From positions 124,001-188,000 of the forward strand of contig NZ_FNVU01000004.1 in assembly GCF_900107965.1 (NCBI RefSeq): a stretch of DNA of 64,000 nucleotides. The letters are read 5' to 3'. The position numbers and the translations under genes were made by a program. The DNA is from Actinacidiphila yanglinensis. GTDB lineage: Bacteria; Actinomycetota; Actinomycetes; Streptomycetales; Streptomycetaceae. Each line of letters starts with the position of its first letter. Position 1 is the first letter of the stretch. The notes under the pieces were generated by a model. That model ran no database searches and had not been told where the DNA came from. It saw nothing but the letters and a program-made list of their open reading frames with translations. Below, in pieces: positions 16,184 through 26,194 of the stretch.

Positions 16184-16993
16184 ATGAGGATGAGCGATCC
16201 CCAGGCGATGCGGGCGCTGGCGCACCCGTTGCGGCTGGACCTGCTGGAAGTGCTCTCGACGGCGGGGCCGGCGACGGCCGCGTGGTGCGGGCGCGCGCTC
16301 GGCGTTCCCCAGGCGAACTGCTCGTTCCACCTGCGGCAGCTGGCCAAGTACGGATTCGTGGAGGAGGCGGATTCCGGGACGGACCGGCGGGAGCGCAAGT
16401 GGCGGCTCGTCGAGGGGGACCGGGAGTTCCGCTTCGACCTGTCCGGTGCGGAGGCGGCCGCGGGTGAGGGTGCGGGTGCGGGTGGGGTCGCCGCGCGTGA
16501 GGCGGTCGCCGCGGGTGCGGTCGCGCGGCAGGTGGAGCGCACCGTGGTGGAGCGGGAGATGGCGGCGATCCTCGAGTACGCGGGACGCCGCGCCGAGGAG
16601 GGCCCGGAGTGGCGGGGGAGGGCCGGCATGGTGAGCGCGCTCGCGGTCGTCTCCGCGGAGGACCTGTCCGAGATCGAGCGCAAGTGGACCGAGCTGCTGG
16701 CGCCCTACGTCGTGCGGGCGGACGCCCGGCGCGCGGGGGACGGCGAGGGCCGGTCCGCGTCCGGTGGTTCGCCCGAGGGGCCGGCGGAGGGCGCGAGGGA
16801 GCCCGAGCGGCGGCTCGTGCGGTACTTCATGGCGGCGACACCTCTTGCCGCACCGGATGCGATGACGGGGTACCCGGCCGCTGCCGGGCCCGATCCGGCG
16901 CCGGCCGGGCCCGATCCGGAGCCCGAGCCCGATTCGACGCACGAGTCCGCGGCCGAGTCCGCGGGGAAGGGGGACCGTGATGGCGGGAAGTGA
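16184..16993 (+). CDS. ArsR-type winged-helix regulator with long acidic tail
   Basis: 269 aa. Residues 1-80 form an ArsR/HTH_20-like winged helix (MRALAHPLRLDLLEVLS, recognition region GVPQANCSFHLRQLAKYGFV, wing RRERKWRLVEGDREF). The middle resembles streptomycete ArsR-like proteins with a helical C-terminal domain. The last 60 residues are rich in Pro/Ala/Asp/Glu. No clear metal-binding cysteine cluster is seen. ATG 16184 would make a leaderless transcript from the predicted promoter; ATG 16190 with GGAG at 16179-16182 is the alternative. The gene overlaps the MBL gene, so the two are co-translated. It is the likely ligand of the 44-bp dyad. Confidence 0.85.
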   Translation: MRMSDPQAMRALAHPLRLDLLEVLSTAGPATAAWCGRALGVPQANCSFHLRQLAKYGFVEEADSGTDRRERKWRLVEGDREFRFDLSGAEAAAGEGAGAGGVAAREAVAAGAVARQVERTVVEREMAAILEYAGRRAEEGPEWRGRAGMVSALAVVSAEDLSEIERKWTELLAPYVVRADARRAGDGEGRSASGGSPEGPAEGAREPERRLVRYFMAATPLAAPDAMTGYPAAAGPDPAPAGPDPEPEPDSTHESAAESAGKGDRDGGK

Positions 16994-17945
16994 CACCGCG
17001 GTGGACTTCGTGACGGGGGCACCCGGGCCCGGCTCGCTCGACGTGGCCTGGAGGCACGGCGTCCGCACCAGATGGCAGCGGTCCGAGCCGCCCCTCCAGG
17101 TGCACCGGTACGACGAGCACACCCTGGTGCTGCGGCAGAGCAAGGCGGTGAACTACGAGGCGCCCTTCGTCTTCCTCCTCTTCGGCAACGACCGGGCGCT
17201 GCTGCTGGACACCGGCGCCACCGGGGACCCGCTGCTGTGCCCGTTGCGCGCGACCGTGGACGGGCTGATCGACGACTGGCTGGCCGCGCATCCGCGCGCG
17301 GACCACGCGGCGGACTACGCACTCGTGGTGGCGCACACCCACGCGCACGGCGACCACGTCGCCGGGGACGTCCAGTTCGCCGACCGCCCCGCGACCACCG
17401 TGGTGCCCAAGGAGGCAGCGGCGGTGCGGGACTTCTTCGGCTTCGGCGGGAGCTGGCCCACCGGCCGGGTCACCTTCGATCTCGGCGGCCGGGTGCTCGA
17501 CGTGCTGGGCTCCCCCGGCCACCACGACTCCGCCGTCACGTTCCACGACCGCTGGTCCGGCATCCTGTTCACCGGTGACACCGTGCTCCCGGGCCGGCTC
17601 TATGCCGCCGACTTCCCGGCCTTCCTCGCCACGCTGGACCGCTTGGTGGAGTTCGCCGAGGCCCACCGGGTGACCCATGTGCTGGGCTGCCACGTCGAGA
17701 TGCACCGCCGGCCGGGCCGTGACTTCCCGCTCGGCGCCACCTTCCAGCCCGGCGAGCGGGCCCCGGGGATGACGCCCGCCCAACTGGTCGCGGTGCGCGA
17801 CGCCGCCCGGTCCGTCGCCGGCAAGCCCGGCGTGCACCGGTTCGACGACTTCGTCATCTACCACGAGCCCGGCAAGCGGGAGACGCGGCGGCTGCTCACC
17901 CGGGCGCGGGTGCGGAAGGCGATGGCCGCGCCGCTGCGGAGCTGA
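16980..17945 (+). CDS. Metallo-beta-lactamase-fold hydrolase
   Basis: 321 aa from ATG 16980 (GTG 16977 is also possible), overlapping the end of the arsR-like gene by 14 bases. The metal site is complete: HTHAHGDH (about residue 121), GSPGHHDSA, FTGDTVLPGR and GCHVEMH. This is the glyoxalase II-like branch of the MBL superfamily, soluble and cytoplasmic with no signal peptide. Because an ArsR regulator and a nested operator control it, it probably hydrolyses or detoxifies an inducing compound. The substrate cannot be read. Confidence 0.9.
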   Translation: MAGSDTAVDFVTGAPGPGSLDVAWRHGVRTRWQRSEPPLQVHRYDEHTLVLRQSKAVNYEAPFVFLLFGNDRALLLDTGATGDPLLCPLRATVDGLIDDWLAAHPRADHAADYALVVAHTHAHGDHVAGDVQFADRPATTVVPKEAAAVRDFFGFGGSWPTGRVTFDLGGRVLDVLGSPGHHDSAVTFHDRWSGILFTGDTVLPGRLYAADFPAFLATLDRLVEFAEAHRVTHVLGCHVEMHRRPGRDFPLGATFQPGERAPGMTPAQLVAVRDAARSVAGKPGVHRFDDFVIYHEPGKRETRRLLTRARVRKAMAAPLRS

Positions 17946-18169
17946 GCTGCCCCGCGCCGACCTGCCCCCCGCTGATACCCGCCGGCCTGCTGATCTTCCT
18001 GGTGACGGGACGGTCGCCGGCGTGCGGACCCCCTCGTCCGGGTGCCGCCCCGGAGTCGGTGGTCGACGCACCGTTATGAGGTCTTGACTGACCGGATGCC
18101 TTTCCGAGGCCCCCGGATACGGGACGGCGGCGTTACCGTGTGCCCCTCGCGTCCCGATCTGGGGGGAAC

Positions 18170-18712
18170 ATGCGCATCTGCACCACCTTTCGCACCATCC
18201 GTATCAGCGCTGCCGCGGCGGTGGTCGCCTCTTGCGTCCTGCTGGCGGGGTGTTCGTCGAGCGGGAGCGGAGGGAACGGGGGGAGCGCGTCGTCCTCGCA
18301 GCAACCGGTCGCGGTGGGGCTGACGTCGGCGGAGCAGGTGGCGTCGACGCTGGAGGAGAGCGTGTCCACCATGACGACGACGGTGGTCTACACGGCGGCG
18401 ACCGACCCCGACCACCTGCTCGGCAAGGCCAAGGGCTACCTGTCCAAGGTCGCGTTCTCCGACTCCCGGGTGCAGCCGGCCGACGTGGAGGGCACCAAGT
18501 CCGACGCGATCGTGCGCGGCGGCAGCGTCGAGACGTTCGCCACCGTCGCGCAGGCCCACGCGCGCGCGAAGTCCATCGAGGCCGGCGCCCAGGGCTCGGC
18601 GAGCGCGGGCGAGTACCACTACTACCTGGGCAACTCGCTGATCCGGGTCTCCCAGGTGCTCACCACGGCCGAGGCGGAGGACTACGCGCTCGCGGTGCAG
18701 AGCCTCAGCTGA
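18170..18712 (+). CDS. Lipoprotein of unknown function
   Basis: 180 aa from ATG 18170, immediately behind GGGGGA. The signal peptide (FRTIRISAAAAVVASCVLL) ends in lipobox LLAGCSS, followed by a Gly/Ser linker. The mature domain of about 120 residues is mixed alpha/beta and ends YHYYLGNSLIRVSQ. I recognise no family. It is convergent with the nitrate reductase gene. Confidence 0.8.
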   Translation: MRICTTFRTIRISAAAAVVASCVLLAGCSSSGSGGNGGSASSSQQPVAVGLTSAEQVASTLEESVSTMTTTVVYTAATDPDHLLGKAKGYLSKVAFSDSRVQPADVEGTKSDAIVRGGSVETFATVAQAHARAKSIEAGAQGSASAGEYHYYLGNSLIRVSQVLTTAEAEDYALAVQSLS

Positions 18713-18810
18713 CCGCCCCCCAACGGACCTTTCGCCGTGCGGCACGGGGCTGCGCCGTACGGGGATGCGTCGGGCCGGGCCGTACGCTCCGGGAGCCGGC
18801 CGGGGGCCGC

Positions 18811-21800
18811 TCAGTACACGTCCCGCACGTACCGCTTCTCGGCGGCCAGTTGCTTGACGTACACGGCCGCCGCCTCCGGGCTCAGCCCGCCGTGGGCGAC
18901 CACGACGTCGCGCAGCGCCCGGTCGACGTCCTTGGCCATCCGCGACGCGTCACCGCACACGTACACGTGGGCGCCGTCCTGGAGCCAGCTCCACAACCGG
19001 GGGCCGTGCTCGCGCATCCGGTCCTGCACGTAGACCTTGGCGCGCTGGTCGCGGGAGAAGGCGGTGTCGAGGCGGGCGAGGGTGCCGCCGGCGAGATGGG
19101 CGGCCAACTCCTCCTCGTAGTAGAAGTCGGTGGCGCGGTGCTGCTCGCCGAAGAAGAGCCAGTTCGGGGCGCGGTCGCCGCGGGCGCGGCGCTCGTCGAG
19201 GAAGCCGACGAAGGGCGCGACGCCGGTGCCCGGGCCGATCATCACCATCGGGGTGGACGGGTCGGCCGGCGGCCGGAAGTGCGGGGCACGGCGCAGCGCG
19301 ACGGGGACCGGCGTGCCGTGCGCCGCGTCGGCGAGGAAGGGCGAGCAGACGCCCTGCCGGCGCCCCCCGAGCGGCGTGTCGTAGCGGATCACCGCCACGG
19401 TCAGCGCGACTTCGTACGGGTCGGCGAGCGGGCTGGACGAGATGGAGTACTGGCGCGGCTGGAGCCGCTTGAGGACCCCCGCCCACTCCTCCGCGGAGGC
19501 GGACACGGGGTGTTCGGCGATGACGTCGACCGCCTGGCGTCCCCAGCACCACTGCGCGAGCCGGTCGTCGCCCTCGGCCCGCAGCAGGGTCTTGAGGTGG
19601 CGGTCGCGCGTACGGTCGGCGACGAAGTGCAGCAGGGCCGGGGTGATGCGGGTGATGTCGAAGTGGCGGTGCAGCGCGTCGCCGAGGGGGAGTTCGGCAC
19701 TGCCGGCCCGTTCGCCGGGCGAGGCGACCGGCACGGGTGAGGCGGCGTCCAGCCCGGTCACGGCGAGCCATTCCGCGACCAGGCCGGGGGAGTTGACCGG
19801 GCTGACACTCAACGCGTCACCCGCCTCGTAGCGGAACGGCACCGCGCACCCAGTGGTGTCGAAGGCGAACCGGCGGACTTCCTTGGCGGCGCCCGGGCGG
19901 CTGAGCAGCCGGTTCCCGGTCAGCAGCGCGGTGACCGGGCCGGGTCGCGGGGAGCCGGCGTGCCGGGCGGGAGCGGGGAGCGGCGCACCGTTTGTCCTCG
20001 CGTGGGCGTCGAGAGGCGCGTCGTCGGGCCGCGCCGCGTCGTCGGGCCGCGGTGAGGCGGCGGGCAGTCCGGGGCCGGCGGGGCGCGCCGCTGCGTCCAC
20101 CCCCACCTCCGTCACCTCCGCCACGAGGGACTCCAGCACGCCGTCCAGCCATCCCGCGGCGGTGTCCTCGCCGTCGGGCTCGCAGTCCGCGCGGGGGGCC
20201 AGCCGCACCGCGCCGAGCTCGCCCAGCCGCCGGTCGAGCCGGCGGCCGTGGCCGCAGAAGTCGTCGTACGACGAGTCGCCGAAGGCCAGCACCGAATAGC
20301 GGCGGCCCTCCAGCCGGGGCGCGTCGGGCCCGGCCAGGGCCTCCCAGAAGCCCGAGCCGTTGTCGGGGGCGTCGCCGTCGCCGAAGGTGCTGGTGATCAG
20401 GAGCAGGTCGGCGGCGTCGGGGAGCGCACGGGGATCGGCCCGGTCCATGCCGGTGAGCACCGGACGGTGGCCCTCGCCGGCCAGGCGATCGACCGCGGCG
20501 GCGGCGAACTCCTCGGCGGTGCCGGTCTGTGACGCCCACAGCACCACGATCTCCCGTGTGGAGGAGGGGGGTTGGTCGGGCGCCGCGACCCCGTTCTCCG
20601 TGCGGGCCGCCGGCACGGACTGCGGCACCCGCGAGTACATCCCCGCGAGCACGCCGTTGACCCACCGCGCGTGCGCCGGTGAGAAGGGCGCGTCCGGCGG
20701 CAGCACCGGAACCCCGGGGGCACCGGACTCCAGCCCGGCCAGGAAGCCGACGAGGTACTGCCGTTCGTCCGGCGCCAGCACCGGCGGCGGATCGGTGAGC
20801 CCGAACAGCCCGACGGCGCCCGCCATGTGGTCGCCGACCGCCGGAACGGGCCCGGTCCCGGGTCCCGTCGGGCTCCGCAAGGAGGCCGCCTCCTGGGAGA
20901 GCGGCGGCGTCCCCTGCTCCGGCGGCGAGGGGTCCGCCGCGGGGGCGGCCACCTTGGCCAGCGCCACCGCGCAGACCTTGAACTCCGGCTGGAAGGAGAT
21001 CGGGTCGACCGCGTCGTTGGTGACCGCGTTGACGCACCGGTACTCCCCGAACAGGTCGTTCCAGTGGAAGGGGGCGAAGCAGCAGCCCGGCAGCACCCGG
21101 TCGGTGACCACCGCGGGCAGCACCGCCCGGCCGCGCCGCGAGGACACCTCGACGGTGTCGCCCGCGGCGATGCCGAGCCGCTCCGCGTCCGTGGGGTGCA
21201 CCTCCACGAACGGCGCCGGGTCGAGCCGGTTCAGCTTCGCCACCTTCCCGGTCTTGGTGAGGGTGTGCCACTGGTGCGGCAGCCGCCCGGTGTTGAGCGC
21301 GAACGGATAGTCGTCGTCGGGGAGTTCGGCCGGCGGCAGGTGCGGGCGCGGGAAGAAGGCGGCACGCCCGCTCGCGGTCGGGAAGCGCGGTCCGTCCGGC
21401 CCGGCGTAGCGGATCGGGTTGCGGTCCGGCCCGTCCGGGTCGGCGGCCGGCCACTGCACGGGGGTGTCGCGCAGCCGGGCGTAGCTCACCCCGCGCAGGT
21501 CGTAGCCGGTCGTCGGGTTCCAGGCGCCCTTCAGCTCCTCGAAGACCTCCTCGGGGCCGGCGTAGGAGAAGGCGTCGGCCCAGCCCATCGCGCGGGCCAC
21601 GTCGGCGATCAGCCGCCAGTCGGCGGTGGCCTCGCCGGGCGGGTCGAGCGCGGGCCGGGCCAGGGTGAGGTTGCGCTCGCTGTTGACCAGTACGCCCTCG
21701 GCCTCGGTCCACATCGCGCCGGGCAGCACCACGTCGGCGTACCCGGTGGTCTCGGTGTCGGCGAACACGTCCTGGACGACGACGAGTTCGGCCGCCTCCA

Positions 21801-23067
21801 GGCCCTCGATGACCGTCCGGCGGTTGGCGACGGACGCGACCGGGTTGGTGCAGATGATCCAGCACGCCTTGATGTCCCCGGCCGCCATCCGCCGGAACAT
21901 CTCCACGGTGCCGGTCCCGGAGCCGTCGCCGCGGATGGTGCCGGGCGGCAGCCCCCACAACTCCTCGGTGGCCGCGCGGTCCCCGGCGACCAGCACCGAC
22001 CGCTGCCCGGGCAGCCCCGGGCCCATGTAGCCCATCTCGCGGCCGCCCATCGCGTTGGGCTGCCCGGTCAGCGAGAAGGGGCCGCTGCCGGGGCGGCAGA
22101 TGGCGCCGGTGGCCAGGTGCAGGTTGATCAGGGCGTTGGTGTTCCAGGTGCCGTGCGTGGACTGGTTCAGGCCCATCGTCCAGCAGCTCATCCACTCCCG
22201 CGCGTCGCCGATCAACCGGGCCGCGGCCCGCAGGTCGTCCTCGGCGATCCCGGTCAACCCGGCCACGGCGGCGGGCGGGTAGTCGGCGAGCAGGTCCGGC
22301 ATTGCCTCCCAGCCCTCGGTGTGCGCGGCGATGAACTCCGGGTCGGTGCGGCCGTCGGCCACCAGCAGGTGCAGCAGCCCGTTGAGGAGCGCCAGGTCGG
22401 TGCCGGGCCTGAGTTGGAGGAACACGTCCGCCTTGGCGGCGGTCGCGGTGCGCCGCGGATCGACCACGATCAGCTTGGCGCCCGCCTTGACCCGGTCCAT
22501 CATCCGCAGGAACAGGATCGGGTGGCAGTCGGCCATGTTGGAGCCGATCACCAGGAAGACGTCGGCCCGCTCGAAGTCGCGGTACGAGCCGGGCGGCCCG
22601 TCCGCGCCGAGCGAGAGCTTGTAGCCGCTGCCCGCACTGGCCATGCACAGACGGGAGTTGGACTCGATCTGGTTGGTGCGCACGAAGCCCTTGGCGAGCT
22701 TGTTCGCCAGGTACTGCGCCTCCAGGCTCATCTGTCCCGAGACGTAGAAGGCGACCGCGTCCGGGCCGTGCTCGTCGACGATCGCCCGCAGCCGCTCGGC
22801 GGTGCGGGCCACCGCGTCGGCGACCGGTACCGGGGTCGCCGCGCCGCCGCGCTCGTCGCGTACGAGTGCGGTGGTCAGCCGGCCCGGCGCGGCGAGCATG
22901 TCCGCGGTGGTGGCGCCCTTGGTGCACAGCCGCCCGAAGTTCGCCGGGTGCTCCTTGTCGCCGGACGCCTTGAGCACCTTGCGCCGCCCGTCGGGCCCGG
23001 CCGCCACGTCCAGCACGATCCCGCAGCCCACCCCGCAGTACGAGCAGACCGTCCGCACCTTGGACAC
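18811..23067 (-). CDS. Assimilatory nitrate reductase fused to a CysJ-type diflavin reductase
   Basis: 1418 aa from GTG 23067 (GAGAGGGGAG upstream). Residues about 1-700 are a molybdopterin oxidoreductase of the NasA/NarB type. The N-terminal [4Fe-4S] motif is CSYCGVGCG with a fourth Cys in GRLCTKG. The Mo-domain stretch [13 protein letters not shown] follows, and the dinucleotide-binding C-domain contains [18 protein letters not shown]. After a linker, a flavodoxin domain (about 838-985, [21 protein letters not shown]) follows. An FAD/NADP reductase module (about 1045-1418, [30 protein letters not shown]) completes it. The fusion lets NADPH drive nitrate reduction to nitrite in one cytoplasmic polypeptide. 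No nitrite reductase or transporter is adjacent. Confidence 0.95.
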   Translation of the reverse strand: MSKVRTVCSYCGVGCGIVLDVAAGPDGRRKVLKASGDKEHPANFGRLCTKGATTADMLAAPGRLTTALVRDERGGAATPVPVADAVARTAERLRAIVDEHGPDAVAFYVSGQMSLEAQYLANKLAKGFVRTNQIESNSRLCMASAGSGYKLSLGADGPPGSYRDFERADVFLVIGSNMADCHPILFLRMMDRVKAGAKLIVVDPRRTATAAKADVFLQLRPGTDLALLNGLLHLLVADGRTDPEFIAAHTEGWEAMPDLLADYPPAAVAGLTGIAEDDLRAAARLIGDAREWMSCWTMGLNQSTHGTWNTNALINLHLATGAICRPGSGPFSLTGQPNAMGGREMGYMGPGLPGQRSVLVAGDRAATEELWGLPPGTIRGDGSGTGTVEMFRRMAAGDIKACWIICTNPVASVANRRTVIEGLEAAELVVVQDVFADTETTGYADVVLPGAMWTEAEGVLVNSERNLTLARPALDPPGEATADWRLIADVARAMGWADAFSYAGPEEVFEELKGAWNPTTGYDLRGVSYARLRDTPVQWPAADPDGPDRNPIRYAGPDGPRFPTASGRAAFFPRPHLPPAELPDDDYPFALNTGRLPHQWHTLTKTGKVAKLNRLDPAPFVEVHPTDAERLGIAAGDTVEVSSRRGRAVLPAVVTDRVLPGCCFAPFHWNDLFGEYRCVNAVTNDAVDPISFQPEFKVCAVALAKVAAPAADPSPPEQGTPPLSQEAASLRSPTGPGTGPVPAVGDHMAGAVGLFGLTDPPPVLAPDERQYLVGFLAGLESGAPGVPVLPPDAPFSPAHARWVNGVLAGMYSRVPQSVPAARTENGVAAPDQPPSSTREIVVLWASQTGTAEEFAAAAVDRLAGEGHRPVLTGMDRADPRALPDAADLLLITSTFGDGDAPDNGSGFWEALAGPDAPRLEGRRYSVLAFGDSSYDDFCGHGRRLDRRLGELGAVRLAPRADCEPDGEDTAAGWLDGVLESLVAEVTEVGVDAAARPAGPGLPAASPRPDDAARPDDAPLDAHARTNGAPLPAPARHAGSPRPGPVTALLTGNRLLSRPGAAKEVRRFAFDTTGCAVPFRYEAGDALSVSPVNSPGLVAEWLAVTGLDAASPVPVASPGERAGSAELPLGDALHRHFDITRITPALLHFVADRTRDRHLKTLLRAEGDDRLAQWCWGRQAVDVIAEHPVSASAEEWAGVLKRLQPRQYSISSSPLADPYEVALTVAVIRYDTPLGGRRQGVCSPFLADAAHGTPVPVALRRAPHFRPPADPSTPMVMIGPGTGVAPFVGFLDERRARGDRAPNWLFFGEQHRATDFYYEEELAAHLAGGTLARLDTAFSRDQRAKVYVQDRMREHGPRLWSWLQDGAHVYVCGDASRMAKDVDRALRDVVVAHGGLSPEAAAVYVKQLAAEKRYVRDVY

Positions 23068-23427
23068 GCGTCTCCCCTCTCGCGAACGACTGACCGTCGC
23101 ACCGTACGAACGGCCCGTTTCGCCGCCGTCACGCGCGCGAAGCGGGCCCGGTTACACCCGCTGCACAGGCAGCGCGGGGCGGGTGTGAGGTGCCGGGCCG
23201 CTCCGCGCGGGCCGGGCGGGCTCGGCGGCGGCTCGGCGGCGCGGGCCGGGCGGGCAGCGGCGACGGCGCGGCGGCGATCGGACGGGAACCCGGGGGGATC
23301 GGAGGGAACGGGGAAATCGGGAGATCGGCAGAAGATCGGCGGAGATCAGGTACGAGTTATTGACATGCTCGCGAGGACGCGCGCATCGTTCCACCATTCG
23401 ATAGGAACCTACCGACAGGTGGAATCC
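23068..23427. other. Divergent promoter region between nitrate reductase and glcD
   Basis: No gene seen in about 360 bases. TTGACA (23360-23365) is a good -35 towards glcD, with only a weak -10 (CATCGT) 18 bases on. An inverted repeat, GTTCC (23388-23392) and GGAAC (23404-23408) around 11 bases, lies just upstream of the glcD ribosome-binding site. It resembles operator half-sites of GntR/IclR-type regulators of organic-acid catabolism. Confidence 0.45.
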
Positions 23428-24948
23428 GTGTCGTCAACTCGTCAGGATCGTCCAGGCCGCCGCCCCCTACGAGAAGACGCCAACGACGGCGCGCGGGCCG
23501 GCGCGCTGGCCGACCGGCTCCGTGCCGCCGTCGGCGCCGCCAAGGTGCTGACCGACCCCGCCCAGTTGCGCACCTACGCGTGCGACGGGCTGGCCACGGT
23601 GCGGGTGACGCCCTCGGTCGTGGTGCTGGCCGAGCGGCGCGAGGACGTCGTCGCGGCGGTACGGCTGTGCGCCGGGGCGGGCGTGCCGTTCGTGGCGCGC
23701 GGCTCCGGCACCGGGCTGTCCGGCGGCGCGGTGCCGGTGGCCGACGGCGTACTCATCGTGCTCTCCCGCCTGCGCGCGGTCCGCTCGGTCGACCCCGGCA
23801 ACGCCCGGGTGGTGGTCGAACCCGGCGTGATCAACCTGTGGGTGACCCGCGAGGCCGCGCCCTACGGCCAGGCGTACGCGCCCGACCCGTCGTCCCAGCA
23901 GGTCTGCTCGATCGGCGGCAACGTCGCCGAGAACGCGGGCGGCGCGCACTGCCTGAAGTACGGCTTCACCGTCAACCACGTCATGGGCGCCGAAGTGGTG
24001 CTGCCCGACGGGGAGGTGGTGCACCTCGGCGGGATCGCGCCCGAGCACCCCGGCTTCGACCTGCTGGGCGCGTTCGTCGGCAGCGAGGGCACCCTCGGCA
24101 TCGCCACCGAGGTCACCGTCCGGACCGTCCAGGCACCGGAGTCGGTGCGGACCATGCTGGTCGGCTTCCACAGCGTCGCCGACGCGGCCGGCACCGTGAG
24201 CGACATCATCGCCGGCGGCATCCTGCCCGCGGCGGTCGAGATGATGGACGCCCTGGCGATCGAGGCGGCCGAGGCGGCGGTGCGCTGCGGCTACCCGCAG
24301 GGCGCGGTGGCCGTCCTGGTGATCGAACTCGACGGCCCGCGCGTGGAGGTGGACGAGCAGTTCCTGCAGGTCGAGCGGATCGCGGCGGCCCGGCACGCCT
24401 TCGAGACCCGGATCGCCCGCGACGAGGACGAGCGGGCGCTGATGTGGAAGGGCCGCAAGTCCGCGTTCGCCGCCGTCGGCCGGATCAGCCCCGCCTACTA
24501 CGTGCAGGACGGGGTGATCCCGCGCACCAAGCTGCCCGAAGTCCTCGACGAGGTGGGCAGGTTGGCGGACGCCGCCGGCATCCGGGTGGCGAACGTCTTC
24601 CACGCCGGCGACGGGAACCTGCACCCGCTGATCCTCTTCGACGACAAGGTCGAGGGCGCCGCGCACGCCGCCGAGCAGCTCGGCTTCGCCATCCTCGACC
24701 TGTGCGTGGCCTCGGGCGGCTCGATCACCGGCGAGCACGGCGTCGGGGTGGAGAAGAAGTCCAGGATGGCCGTGCAGTTCAGCGCCGACGACCTGGACAC
24801 CATGCACCGGCTTCGGTGCGCCTTCGACCCGGCCGGACTGGCCAACCCCGGCAAGCAGTTCCCCACCCCGCGGCTGTGCGGGGAGCGTCCGGGGGTGCGT
24901 ACGGCCGCGAGCGAGGACCACGACCCCGCGCTGGGCGAGGTGTTCTGA
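23428..24948 (+). CDS. glcD: FAD-linked 2-hydroxyacid oxidase, GlcD-like subunit
   Basis: 506 aa. GTG 23428 follows AGGTGG by five bases; the frame is open far upstream only as antisense to the nitrate reductase. The PCMH FAD-binding domain shows PFVARGSGTGLSGGA and SIGGNVAENAGGAHCLKYG. The C-terminal FAD-oxidase domain has NVFHAGDGNLHP and the conserved GEHGVGVEKK. It oxidises glycolate or D-lactate to the 2-oxoacid and passes electrons to the GlcE/GlcF partners at the membrane. First gene of glcD-glcE-glcF-permease. Which 2-hydroxyacid is preferred cannot be decided; the lactate-type permease favours lactate. Confidence 0.93.
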   Translation: MSSTRQDRPGRRPLREDANDGARAGALADRLRAAVGAAKVLTDPAQLRTYACDGLATVRVTPSVVVLAERREDVVAAVRLCAGAGVPFVARGSGTGLSGGAVPVADGVLIVLSRLRAVRSVDPGNARVVVEPGVINLWVTREAAPYGQAYAPDPSSQQVCSIGGNVAENAGGAHCLKYGFTVNHVMGAEVVLPDGEVVHLGGIAPEHPGFDLLGAFVGSEGTLGIATEVTVRTVQAPESVRTMLVGFHSVADAAGTVSDIIAGGILPAAVEMMDALAIEAAEAAVRCGYPQGAVAVLVIELDGPRVEVDEQFLQVERIAAARHAFETRIARDEDERALMWKGRKSAFAAVGRISPAYYVQDGVIPRTKLPEVLDEVGRLADAAGIRVANVFHAGDGNLHPLILFDDKVEGAAHAAEQLGFAILDLCVASGGSITGEHGVGVEKKSRMAVQFSADDLDTMHRLRCAFDPAGLANPGKQFPTPRLCGERPGVRTAASEDHDPALGEVF

Positions 24949-24949
24949 G

Positions 24950-26194
24950 ATGCCGGACCCCGACTCCCCGGCCGGCGTGCGCGGTTCGGCCGACCCGACG
25001 CCGGTCGTGCCCGGTTCGGCGGGCGAGGTCGCCGCGCCCGGTTCGGCGGGCGAGGTCGCCGAACTGCTCCGGTCCACCACCGGCACCGTCGTACCGGTGG
25101 GCGCCGGCACCAAGACCGGCTGGGCCGCTCCCGCCACCTCCTGCGACCTGCTGCTGCGCACCACCGGACTGGACCGCGTCACCGAGTACGCCCCGGGGGA
25201 CCTCGTGGTCGTGGCGGAGGCGGGCGTGCCGCTGGCCGCGCTGCAGGAGCAACTCGCCACGCACGGGCAGATGCTGGCCCTCGACCCGCCCGAGCAGGGC
25301 GCCACGCTGGGCGGGATCCTGGCCGCCAACGCCTCCGGGCCGCGGCGGCTGCGCTACGGCACCGTGCGCGACCTGCTGATCGGCGTCACCGTGGTGCTCG
25401 CCGACGGGACCGTCGCCCGCTCCGGCGGGAAGGTGGTCAAGAACGTCGCCGGCTACGACCTCGGCAAGCTCCACACCGGTGCGCACGGCGGCCTCGGCAT
25501 CGTCGTCTCCACCACCTGGCGGCTGCACCCGCGGCCCCCGGCCGCCGCCACCGTCACCGCCCCGGTGCGCGGCAGCGCGGCGGCCGGACGGCTCACCGCC
25601 CGCGTCGCCCGCTCCACCCTGACCCCGACCGCCCTCGAACTGCGCTGGCAGCGCGGGGAGTCGGGCACCACGGGAGAGCTGGTGGCCCTCTTCGAGAGCA
25701 TCCCGGCGTCGGTCCGCGACCAGGCGCCGCGCTGCGCCGCGCTGCTGGCCGAGGAGGATGCGGGCCGTGGCAGCGAGGCGGCGGACCCCGAGGCGCGGAC
25801 CACCCGGGGAGACGAGGCCGTGCGCATCGGTGCCGCGCCCCCCGCGTGGTTCGGTGAACGTCCCGTCGGACAGCTGGTGTTGCGGTTGGCCTTCGCGCCG
25901 TCCGCGCTGCCGTACGTCCTCGACGCGCTGCCGCCGGGCTCCCGCGGCACCGCCTCCGCCGCGGTGGGCGTGGCGTACGCGGCGGTGCCGCCCGCCATCG
26001 ACCTCGCCGCCCTGCGCGCGGCCCTGGCCCGCTGGGACGGATCGGCCGTCGTGCTCGCCGCGGACCCGGAGCTGCGCCCGGGGCTGGACCACTGGGGGCC
26101 GACCGGCGACGCGTTCGGCCTGATGACCCGGGTCAAGGACCGGTTCGACCCGGAGCGGCGCCTCTCCCCCGGACGACTGCTGGGAGGACTGTGA
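24950..26194 (+). CDS. glcE: FAD-binding subunit of the glycolate/lactate oxidase, GlcE-like
   Basis: 414 aa; ATG 24950 comes one base after the glcD stop. The FAD-binding half only is present, as usual for GlcE (VGAGTKTGWA, DPPEQGATLGGILAANASG, GGKVVKNVAGYDLGKLHTG). The C-terminus ends RVKDRFDPERRLSPGR, a family signature. Residues about 19-38 contain an in-frame duplicated nonapeptide (GSAGEVAAP then GSAGEVAEL) from a 27-base tandem repeat. It works with GlcD and GlcF as one complex. Confidence 0.92.
   Translation: MPDPDSPAGVRGSADPTPVVPGSAGEVAAPGSAGEVAELLRSTTGTVVPVGAGTKTGWAAPATSCDLLLRTTGLDRVTEYAPGDLVVVAEAGVPLAALQEQLATHGQMLALDPPEQGATLGGILAANASGPRRLRYGTVRDLLIGVTVVLADGTVARSGGKVVKNVAGYDLGKLHTGAHGGLGIVVSTTWRLHPRPPAAATVTAPVRGSAAAGRLTARVARSTLTPTALELRWQRGESGTTGELVALFESIPASVRDQAPRCAALLAEEDAGRGSEAADPEARTTRGDEAVRIGAAPPAWFGERPVGQLVLRLAFAPSALPYVLDALPPGSRGTASAAVGVAYAAVPPAIDLAALRAALARWDGSAVVLAADPELRPGLDHWGPTGDAFGLMTRVKDRFDPERRLSPGRLLGGL
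25009..25060 (+). repeat. 27-base-period tandem duplication inside glcE
   Basis: The 25-base unit starting gcccggttcggcgg occurs identically at 25009-25033 and 25036-25060, offset by 27 bases, and so adds nine residues in frame. It lies in the poorly conserved N-terminus and is probably tolerated slippage. Confidence 0.75.

Noticed and set aside
20827-23427. Long in-frame upstream extension of GlcD
   Set aside because: This part is antisense to the nitrate reductase and lacks motifs; GlcD homology begins only after GTG 23428, which has a ribosome-binding site.
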